From: Antedon mediterranea
Taxonomy: Eukaryota > Echinodermata > Crinoidea > Comatulida > Antedonidae
Reading direction: 5' to 3'
Length of the DNA stretch: 64,000 nucleotides
Assembly (NCBI RefSeq): GCF_964355755.1
Contig: NC_092675.1
Span: 3,506,312 to 3,570,311 of the forward strand
The notes beneath the pieces were generated by a model, which searched no databases, was not told the DNA's origin, and worked only from the letters and a program-made list of their open reading frames with translations. Position 1 is the stretch's first letter; each line of letters starts with the position of its first letter. Positions 27,301-37,200 of the stretch are shown piece after piece. The position numbers were made by a program, and so were the translations under genes.

Positions 27301-30251
27301 TGTGTATGCCATCTGTAATAAACCCACCTGCATTGTTTTTAATACCTCTGTGTGTATGCCATCTGTAATAAACCCACCTGCATTGTTTTTAATACCTCTG
27401 TGTGTATGCCATCTGTAATAAACCCACCTGCATTGTTTTTAATACCTCTGTGTGTATGCCATCTGTAATAAACCCACCTGCATTGTTTTTAATACCTCTG
27501 TGTGTATGCCATCTGTAATAAACCCACCTGCATTGTTTTTAATACCTCTGTGTGTATGCCATCTGTAATAAACCCACCTGCATTGTTTTTAATACCTCTG
27601 TGTGTATGCCATCTGTAATAAACCCACCTGCATTGTTTTTAATACCTCTGTGTGTATGCCATCTGTAATAAACCCACCTGCATTGTTTTTAATACCTCTG
27701 TGTGTATGCCATCTGTAATAAACCCACCTGCATTGTTTTTAATACCTCTGTGTGTATGCCATCTGTAATAAACCCACCTGCATTGTTTTTAATACCTCTG
27801 TGTGTATGCCATCTGTAATAAACCCACCTGCATTGTTTTTAATACCTCTGTGTGTATGCCATCTGTAATAAACCCACCTGCATTGTTTTTAATACCTCTG
27901 TGTGTATGCCATCTGTAATAAACCCACCTGCATTGTTTTTAATACCTCTGTGTGTATGCCATCTGTAATAAACCCACCTGCATTGTTTTTAATACCTCTG
28001 TGTGTATGCCATCTGTAATAAACCCACCTGCATTGTTTTTAATACCTCTGTGTGTATGCCATCTGTAATAAACCCACCTGCATTGTTTTTAATACCTCTG
28101 TGTGTATGCCATCTGTAATAAACCCACCTGCATTGTTTTTAATACCTCTGTGTGTATGCCATCTGTAATAAACCCACCTGCATTGTTTTTAATACCTCTG
28201 TGTGTATGCCATCTGTAATAAACCCACCTGCATTGTTTTTAATACCTCTGTGTGTATGCCATCTGTAATAAACCCACCTGCATTGTTTTTAATACCTCTG
28301 TGTGTATGCCATCTGTAATAAACCCACCTGCATTGTTTTTAATACCTCTGTGTGTATGCCATCTGTAATAAACCCACCTGCATTGTTTTTAATACCTCTG
28401 TGTGTATGCCATCTGTAATAAACCCACCTGCATTGTTTTTAATACCTCTGTGTGTATGCCATCTGTAATAAACCCACCTGCATTGTTTTTAATACCTCTG
28501 TGTGTATGCCATCTGTAATAAACCCACCTGCATTGTTTTTAATACCTCTGTGTGTATGCCATCTGTAATAAACCCACCTGCATTGTTTTTAATACCTCTG
28601 TGTGTATGCCATCTGTAATAAACCCACCTGCATTGTTTTTAATACCTCTGTGTGTATGCCATCTGTAATAAACCCACCTGCATTGTTTTTAATACCTCTG
28701 TGTGTATGCCATCTGTAATAAACCCACCTGCATTGTTTTTAATACCTCTGTGTGTATGCCATCTGTAATAAACCCACCTGCATTGTTTTTAATACCTCTG
28801 TGTGTATGCCATCTGTAATAAACCCACCTGCATTGTTTTTAATACCTCTGTGTGTATGCCATCTGTAATAAACCCACCTGCATTGTTTTTAATACCTCTG
28901 TGTGTATGCCATCTGTAATAAACCCACCTGCATTGTTTTTAATACCTCTGTGTGTATGCCATCTGTAATAAACCCACCTGCATTGTTTTTAATACCTCTG
29001 TGTGTATGCCATCTGTAATAAACCCACCTGCATTGTTTTTAATACCTCTGTGTGTATGCCATCTGTAATAAACCCACCTGCATTGTTTTTAATACCTCTG
29101 TGTGTATGCCATCTGTAATAAACCCACCTGCATTGTTTTTAATACCTCTGTGTGTATGCTATCTGTAATAAACCCACCTGCATTATGATATTTAATTGTG
29201 TGTACAATATCAACCTGTATTTATACTATATCAAAATTAGTCAATCTACAATATCCACCTGTATATGTGATATCACCACCTGTATGTGTGATATCACCAC
29301 CACCTGTATGTGTGATATCACCACCACCTGTAGGTGTGATATCACCACCTGTATGCAGAGATCAGTGCTTTTTATTTATAGTGTGATTTCTGACATTTGA
29401 AAATGTACAAATATTGTTTATTTTGTATATATTAGTCATTATAACAGGTCAAATGATCATCGTTCATTTTATGGTGGTAATTTCAGCCAAGTAAGATGCT
29501 ACAATTGTTATGAATTAGGTCACATGGCCAACTACTGCCCAAAATGTCCACAACGCAACAAGGTAAGATTGGAATAAAAATTTGGTATTTCTTAAAGTAA
29601 AATGGAAGTTTTATTTTATGTATATTTATGGCGATCCTGTATTGGTATTTTCCTTGATACACTCTTGGATCTTGAATACAAAATAAATAAATTAAAATAA
29701 CAAATTTAACTACATACTGAACATTTTGAATGAAATTCTGATTAAAAAATTTCAACAGGTAGTTGGTATTATGCTTTATAAAGATCTGTCTTCACTATCA
29801 AACTAGTTTGACAAAAAAAGTGTGATGTGCACATATTATGGTAGTGATATTCCCAAATATGGTAGTGATATGACATCATCATGTTCATATGGGTACATCA
29901 CATTTTTGTTGTCACAGAAAGTTTGAAAGTGTAGACAGAGCTTAAGATTTATGTAACAAAATGTCCAGATGTTATTAATATTTACACAATTGCTGCTGAA
30001 GGTGGAATATATCATGCAAATGCATTGTCACTGTTAATCTTATGGCAGTGATTCCTGGGTGATAGTTAGGCTACAGTATGTGAATGATCAGAGAGAAAAG
30101 CATATTTCTATATTTCTTTTTCTTAATCCTCATAAAAAAATCTATATTTGATTCTGAACATGAACAGAATTGGCTCCTAATGTGATATATAACATTTTAT
30201 TAAATTTAATTTTTTTATCAGGTTTTTTCAAGAGACCCTCGAAAGAAATGA
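12306..30251 (+). CDS. B-box / double Tudor / CCHC zinc-knuckle protein
   Basis: 22 exons: 12306-12390, 12757-12842, 13058-13101, 13322-13387, 13835-14006, 14352-14429, 15323-15603, 15835-15955, 16078-16179, 17642-17849, 18297-18322, 18587-19977, 20085-20137, 20575-20698, 20795-20909, 21039-21134, 21574-21678, 21886-21985, 22357-22755, 23107-23236, 29448-29562, 30222-30251. They join to 3927 nt (1308 aa). Order: B-box-like Cys/His finger (residues 6-50: CARC, CVNC, CEEC, then two His); coiled coil (about 60-175); extended Tudor 1 (about 240-400, WCIARYEDNRWYRAKV then VVRWLDYAHN); a Lys/Glu-rich linker with six SxxSAWPDKREKD repeats (about 575-680); Tudor 2 (about 905-1085, LVAVNTEEGKWSRARI, VRLVDTG); a Met/Pro-rich stretch; zinc knuckle CYNCYELGHMANYC (about 1278-1291); end FSRDPRKK. 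Tudor domains bind methyl-arginine on Piwi-type partners, so a germ-granule role is plausible. RNF17 or another TDRD is the nearest architecture, but orthology is not established. The exon 17 and 19 acceptors are the least certain. Confidence 0.88.
13572..13697. mobile_element. MITE (AGCTCTGTC family), copy B
   Basis: AGCTCTGTC at the left and GATAGTGTAGACAGAGCT at the right, flanked by TTA on both sides. The interior GGGCACATCACATT and GGTATTGATATGACA words match copies A, C and D. It lies in an intron of the Tudor gene. Confidence 0.75.
14560..15245. repeat. 68-bp tandem repeat with degenerate flanks
   Basis: Seven almost identical 68-bp units (about 14634-15115), each with CTGCCAACCTCTATTCAGGG, ACACTTTTTTGTGAAACAG and ACTGGGCAACATATG. 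Both flanks carry diverged relatives of the unit (CCCTATTAAAGG, CTCTATTTAGGGGACGCCCC), so the array grew out of a degenerate block. A related block lies at 21718-21842. It is intronic. Confidence 0.9.
16830..17625 (-). mobile_element. LINE fragment, reverse transcriptase C-terminus and 3' end
   Basis: The minus-strand frame ending at 17065 encodes the last part of a CR1/L2/jockey-like reverse transcriptase: LVLPHIQYCCEVWYP, IQRRATRLIL and the terminal FTRTWNSIPNEIRD motif. Below it an AT-rich 3' region ends in AATAAAATAAAATAAAC-type sequence. It is 5'-truncated and stops about 20 bp before the acceptor of Tudor exon 10. The LINE clade is not resolved. Confidence 0.8.
18985..19290 (+). repeat. 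Coding minisatellite, SAWPDKREKD repeats
   Basis: Six in-frame repeats of about 14-18 codons in Tudor exon 12, built on SPHLSAWPDKREKDGGRT. Copies 2 and 3 are nearly identical and copy 4 is shortened (SPSWPEKKEKDKERA). The recent duplication and in-frame length changes suggest a tolerant, disordered linker between the Tudor domains. Confidence 0.85.
21718..21842. repeat. Degenerate CCCCTTAATAG-type repeat
   Basis: Irregular repeats of words such as GTGTCCCCTTAATAGCGG and ACTCCTGAATAGGTG, related to the flanks of the 68-bp array at 14560-15245. It lies directly after the donor of Tudor exon 17, following a CTA microsatellite. Confidence 0.6.
23267..29184 (+). repeat. 50-bp satellite array, about 118 copies, with poly(A)-signal layout
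   Basis: A head-to-tail array of a 50-bp unit that reads AATAAACCCACCTGCATTG, then TTTTTAATACC, TCTGTGTGTATGCC and ATCTGT. Copies are nearly identical; I noticed only a handful of single-base variants (near 24447, 24524, 26083, 26531 and 29160). The array begins 30 bp after the donor of Tudor exon 20 and fills that intron. Every unit carries AATAAA, a CA about 10 nt later, and U-rich and GU-rich stretches within 35 nt on the sense strand. Confidence 0.97.
29246..29355. repeat. Short minisatellite, ATATCACCACCTGTATGTGTG units
   Basis: About five units of 21-24 bp with variable CACCAC length, just right of the 50-bp array. They share CACCTGTATGTGTG-like words with it, so they may be an offshoot. 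Confidence 0.8.
29782..29942. mobile_element. MITE (AGCTCTGTC family), copy C
   Basis: Left end AGATCTGTCTTCACTATCAAAC, right end GTTTGAAAGTGTAGACAGAGCT, flanked by TAA on both sides. The interior CCCAAATATGGTAGTGATATGA is shared with copies A and D. It lies in the last intron of the Tudor gene. Confidence 0.8.
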
Positions 30252-31215
30252 AGAAAGCAAAAGAAGGAATATTTCTCGACAACCAAAGTTGGATGGTTTA
30301 TGTTTGATTTATTCTTCAAAGGAGCAATTGTTAGAAGTAGTTTTTGTTACTTAATATGTTTACATGTGATATTCTGTATCTCTTTGCATCAACTTGTGTA
30401 CGTACCATTATCACAGCATGGAGTAGTAGTGGCTTGGTTTATTATCAGTTCATCATATGTTAACATGTTGTGTATGTGTAAGTCCATGTATTAATTAGTT
30501 TAAATACTTCAGTAAGCATCTGTTATGACCTACTACTTCCCGATCTCTTTTTCTACACACATTTAATATAGAGTTGTTTAATGTTTAGTATAGAAGTTGC
30601 ACTCCCTATGTTTGTTTAACTTTAGACATTTTTATAAAGCTAAACTTACTACTATACTTATAGAGTACAGATAAAGAAAAACCATTGATAGGAAAATATT
30701 TGTTGAAACAGTATCTGTTTCATAATGAACATGTTCAATTGAAAAATTCTAGAATTATGTTAAGAATTTTGAAAGGTTTTCATTTATTATGAGCAGTGTT
30801 AGAAATAAGTATACTATTTTCAGAAGTCAAACAAGATGTTGTTTACATACACGGAACACACTTTTAATTGATCATACAATTTCATTTCAAATTTATTTTT
30901 TCATGTATTTTCTATATATCAATACGGTTCGGAACATCATTCACTCACAAGTTAGCAAAAGATAAATATTACTATGCATTTAGTTTAGTATATATACCGT
31001 AAAGGAAGCATTTCAAGTTATTTAAAAAGTGTTTTTTTTATTAAATAAAACCAGCGTTTTTCACCCAAAAAGTAAATGTTGCCGAGGTTTTGTTTGTTAT
31101 TATTAACTTTACTAGCCATTCGTTTCAATATTGATAGCGCCAATGTTTGGTGGCAACGGTAGGCAGGGTAGATAATACAACAAATTTCAAAACCATATAA
31201 AAAATTTTTTTAAGA
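30252..31215. other. Convergent spacer, Tudor 3' UTR and transporter 3' end
   Basis: AT-rich sequence between two stop codons on opposite strands. No further exon seen; presumably the 3' UTRs of both genes. AAATAAAA near 31041 could serve the plus-strand gene. Confidence 0.6.
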
Positions 31216-34200
31216 TTAACCATAATAAGCGTAGAAGAATATTCCACAAGCAATCAAAATAACCAGGTTCACATTCAGAATGCGAATCCATTTAGGTTTC
31301 TCATACAGTGAGACTTGCATATCTTGATTACGGTTTCCATGTGATACACGAGGCTTGTTTGTGTTCAAAGTTCTCAGTGGGAATCCGCATACAACTAAAA
31401 ACAACCAAGATCCTATGGAATCTGTAAACGGAAAATGGTACAGTCAGTATCAAATTCGGGTACAAATAACCGGGTCTGTTATGTAATACCGATTTCAATA
31501 GGAATAAATATTGAGAAACCAACTACAGGTAGTTATTAAATGCCGTTTTTTAAATCTTATTTTAATAGTTAACTTACACATTACACCCCGATTTTTGGTT
31601 GCCGTGTTCTTCCCATTTGAATCAATACTCTTTTTTTGTTCCTCGGATTTCATCTCCTCTATATCTTGGTTTTCTTTAAACGCGCCATTTTCAGTCACTT
31701 CCGTATTTGTTTTGCCATTTGTATCATCACCATTATAGTTCAAGTGTTTTGTCCAAAAGGTCAAACCATTTAACTGTTGGAAGAATGCCTAATTAGTTAA
31801 TATTGTATTTTCAAGATTATACAGGTATAAATAAATAATTTACATTGCAAAATGAGAGAATACAATTTGCCGGTACCCATTCCATAATAATTATTACTTA
31901 TTAATTTTACAAATTTAAATAAAATGTAAAAAGTAAATCAATATTTTGTTTTCATCTCGACATGTTTTATTTTCCAATATACATACCAAACTTACTCATT
32001 AAATATAATAATTTTTTATTCATTTAGTCGAACATACGCAATTTTTGAGAATTAAGATCTATCTTTCTAACATTATTAGTGTTACAGGAGTAAAAGTAAA
32101 AACAAACAAAAAACCCACCCACTTTTTAATTCCATTTTGATGTTTAAATAATGAATGTGCCTACTCTGTCACGGATACAAATAAAGTGCGTAAATAGTTC
32201 ACTTGGTTATATATTTTTTCCAATAAACTGTAATAAAGTCAACGTACATTTCATTTTCAAATGGTAAGAATATGCCGATAACTAACACTGACGCTGGTTT
32301 TTTATGACATCAACAGTATTAAAAAAGATTTGTGTAATAAAACGTTTTTGGAATGGAAAGAATATGTCCATGAGTTTCAAGATATTCTCCTAAAACATCC
32401 AGTATGTGTATAATATTCAATATACGTACTTTGTTTAGTGGAATAGGCTTTGTAAACAGACTAACAATCACAGTAACCAACACCGTAGATCCAAACAGAA
32501 AACAAGCAAAGTGTAAATAATGGAAATTCTTGATAAGTTTTGGCCGATCATCCGTTTCAGTACAAGATGGTGGTGTGGAGGTAAAATCCAATACCAGTCG
32601 AATAAATCCAAAAACTAGCGCAGACATAAGACCCCAAAATGCACCCTGTTTTAAATAAATCCATAGCAATGAAACATTGGATATTAAACAAAAGATAATA
32701 ATGCTTTTAAAATTTATCCTTCAGTAATATCCAACAATAATGGTAGTATTAATATCCGTTTTACCTGTTCGTTTGCTCGTGTCCAAAATACAGCAATCAA
32801 AAACGTTGCAAAAAGTGGCGGGGCAAAGTAAGACACCATAGATTGGACATAAACAAACAGCTCACCAGTTCCATATTTTTCAACCACCGGCAACCACAAT
32901 ATGCTCACAATCACAAGTACTACAGTACTAACCCTAGAAAGAATGCATTGAGGAAAGATTCGCAACTTATAAACACCAAATATAAGATATAATTTCATAG
33001 TAAATTTTCCTTTGTGTTTTATTTCTAATGTTTTGTTATACGGTTATTATTGTTTTTTAGAAACGGATGTAACAATAAGTTTTCTTTCTCATTATTTGGG
33101 TGGGGTTTTTTCGATATAAATTTTTGCAATTCTTATTCCTATACAAATAAAATATCCAGTTTAGTAACAGCAGTAAATTACCTTTTACAAAATATTAAAA
33201 CTTATTATAGAGAATATTTTATTACCGGCCTACAATCATCAATTCCGCTTCTGATGCTTTACTTCTAATCCTAGGCCAGATGTCAATGGTGAAAATTGTA
33301 CTAGCACTGTTGAAAATTGAAGTCAATGAACTCATAAGAGCGGCTATCATGGCTGCCATCATTAGTCCCCTTAGGCCTGTTGTAGACAAATGCATTAAAA
33401 CAATTTTTATTCTGTTTGAAAGAAATGCGTGTGATGATAAGCAATACAATACAAACTTCGCAATTGACCGAAAAATTACAAGTTGTCCGCATTATTTCAA
33501 AACTATTATTAAGTCCTACTATCTTGCTCAGAAAACAAAAATTTAACCAAATTTCCATTTCCAGAAACCAATTAGTGAAAATTATTGGTTTCTTTCATCC
33601 AGTTCTGCTGTTAAGTATATGTATTATGATATTTGTTAATAACATTTAAAAATAACGTTACTAGTCTACAATGTTTTTAGCAATTGATTCTAATGTTGAA
33701 CAAAATATCGCTAGAAATACCATGTAAATAAAATATTTTAATAAGTAAATGTTTGGTTAAATTCAATAAAATTATAGAGTACCTCTAGCAATTTTGATAA
33801 TTTAGAGTAGTTATCTAATATGTTGTTGATCCTCTGTCTTTTCCTGTCTGCTATTATCTATATTTTTAAATTGTATTATTCCCTTTTGATGTCTCAACAC
33901 CATTTGACTTACCAGTAGGCATCAATTCCATTACTAGCTTTGGATATGCAATGTTAGTACAACCAGCAGCAACACCACATACAGCCTCACATGTTGAAGG
34001 ATCAGCACATGCTACCTCGTCTGAAAATTGACAATAACGGTGTCAATCTGAATTAATATTAATGATAAATGTTATACGTATGTACAAATGTGTCGCCACC
34101 GTCATTGTCTGTGTGGTCATCGTCATTGTCTTTGTGGTCATCGTCGTCATCATGATCACCATTATCACGATCATCACCATCATCATTGTTAGTGCAAATG

Positions 34201-37200
34201 CAAATAAAGTTTTATTGCGAACAGATTATAATAGAATCATTGAAGCATGTAAACTTATTCGGAGTTGTGCTGTAACACACACACCTGGTGCTTGTTATGC
34301 AAATTAGGCTTGTCTATTATGTTGACTTGGTCAGTAAACTGTTGTACTTGGTAGTTTGAAGACTTAGTCTTTGCTTGTTGTATGCTGTTAACAGCATAGG
34401 CTAGTGCTGTTAGCTGTTATTAGTTTACTTTAGAGGCATATCTTTGGTGAGTGCTTACAATTTAACACAGAGTTTGTTGTATCTATGTATCATTTTAAGT
34501 ATGATACAGACTTCAGTTTGTTTTCAACTGTAGTTATTAGGCTATAGTCTTATGTAGAGATGTACTAGGTATTATACGCCATGGTACTGCTGCATGTTAG
34601 TACTCAACATTTATTTTGTGACATATTAGGCCTATAGTCAAACAGGATTCAGGAATAAGGCGTTCGATGAGAAACCGCAATAAAAGAAACTGAATTGCAA
34701 TCTTGTCTTGAAGTTATTCATCAATATTAGTAACATCATTATTAAGTAGGCCTATTCTCATATTGTCTTTTTAGTATCGTCGTCATCATCTTCCTATCAA
34801 TATTAGGAATATTTTTATTATCATTTTTTTCGGCAAACTTTTACCTGGATATAGAGCCCTGCTTATCATACCGGGAAAAATCATCAAAAACATTGGAAGA
34901 ATCTTGAAATAACCAGCCATCATTGCACCAGCTTTAGCGTGTGTCAGGTTTTTTGCAGATAATGATCTTTGAACTATTAACTATATTAAACATTTTAACA
35001 TATAAGTCAAACTATCCTTTATACACATACTATCATGCGTTTGAACGAATTACAATTCTATCAAACTATGTACTATTTCATTATTATACGGCTTTACCAC
35101 GTTGAAACACCGGTTCTCGTCAGATCACCGAAGTTAAGCAACGTTGGGCCTGGTTAGAGCTTGGATGGGAGACCATCTGGGAATAGCGGGTGCTGTATAC
35201 GGAGCTGGGGTCCCATTAGGCATTTGAAATCAGCACTGCTGACTCTTATGGCAGCCCCTGCATCTAGTATCTGCCTCAGACCTCTGGTCAAGGTGGGCAC
35301 TGGACGAGAGAAGCCCTTGATCAATATCAGGACCAATCAAGGTGCTTTAAACAGTCCTGGCTTTGTTTGTATCAAACCTGTTAGTGGCGGTAATTATCGC
35401 TGTTGGTTTCGATTGAATAAAATAAAAATAAAATAAAATTACTTTTCTAATTCGTTAAGAATTATGTTACTATTCGTATGATCAGGGAAGAGTGAAATTG
35501 TAATTTAACTCTTCACTGGTATATATCGGTCGCTTGAATCAATTTTTAAACTAATGCATAATATTATAACATTATAAATACACCATCAAATCGTCTGCAT
35601 TGACGATGCATAATATAATTAAATGTTGATGATGTAGACACCTAATTGATATACCTGTTTTCAAATAAAATATTCATTCAAATGATTGTTTTGTTATTAC
35701 TAAAGCGTCTTAATAATGAATTATTAAACACAATTTATTTCCGTTAATCTATCATCTGATTTTGTTAAGATCACTAATAATGTTGGTTTGGAAAAGCCCG
35801 AATGGAATAGGCCTACGTTGCAGAGTATAAAGAACCTTTCTCTTTCTGTTGTTTTTGTTATGTTTTTGTGTAAATAGTAGTTTGGCCAAAATAAAATTTT
35901 TTTAAATACCTGATTTGTGCAGAAGAACCAACCAGATAATATGTGAATTCCAAAAAAAACTCCAGGCCAGGGCATTGCTGGATCTTTTGCACTTCTGAAT
36001 ATGTGGAAAGAGTCATTGCCAGGAATGCCACATGTAGTGTTACCCCAGAGTAATGTGGTATTCGGAATGGCTGCCATGTACTTATTACGTAGATTTTCCA
36101 TCCCACCTATTTTGATGAATGCTAAAGTAAAGTTGTATTAATTTGTATACGATAACCAGTAGTGTACTTTCGGTATTTTTTTCTAGAGTAGGATTTCTAA
36201 TGAATGGGATATTCGTACTGTAAATACTAGTACATTGGTAAAAAATACCCGTGTATTATAGAATTCAACACAACACGTTATAATTCAGATAATAAAAGTA
36301 ATGACCATTTCTTAACAGTGCATTAAAAAAGAGTTAAAGTCTCATTCAAATTTATGGAAACGGAAAATAATAAGTACAAAATAACTTACAAAAAAGAAAA
36401 AACAATACAATTATATTATACCTAAAATCGTCAGGATAAATGCACCAAAAAGCATGATGACCGACTGAAACGCGTCCGTGTATATAACAGCCTTTAGACC
36501 TCCGACAACCGTATAAATAGCTGTCAATCCTAGCATTAAACAAACTGAAAAGTAGAGCGGCCATTCGAGTACCTGTTGAATTATGATTGCACCTGCGTAC
36601 ATTTCGCCCTAAAATCAAAACAATAGATTTGAACAATAATTTAGACATCAAAGGTATTATGACGAACGATGCTAAAACGTACAGACTGCTTAACCTCTCA
36701 GTATACCATTGGATGGTTTCGGAAATTATTCACTTTATAGCACACAGGAGGAGTTCTACTCTTGATTATTAGGCTACTCTAATACAAAACAGAGTATTTG
36801 AAGTTACAAGTTGTCTTACCGAAATTGACGCGATGACGATTAATATCAGCGTCACTACAGCAATGTACATGCGCACACGATTTCCTCCGTAACGCTTCTT
36901 CAAATATTCAGGCATTGTATACGCCTAAAATGAAGATAAATATTACGTATACTTAACACTAGTAATATGGAGAAATAATATGTTAATCCAGACATACAAG
37001 GACTTTAGTACAGTATCGCTGGCTTTCCTATCTATCTTGCTTATTACTAGCATGCTTTATTATTCACTTTTATTTCAAATATCAAAAAATTGACCAAAAT
37101 TACAACTCGTGGCTAAGAGCCAAATTGCGTGTAAAATACATGTCATATCAAAAATATAAATGCTTATTACTATCTTGCTTATTACGAGTTTGCTTATTAC

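Noticed and set aside
23267-29184. CRISPR-like array
   Set aside because: Units are contiguous 50-bp satellites without unique spacers, in an animal intron.
35082-35201. Functional 5S rRNA gene
   Set aside because: The molecule ends and part of the stem are changed, the oligo-T terminator is missing, and the sequence continues into a SINE body with an A-rich tail.
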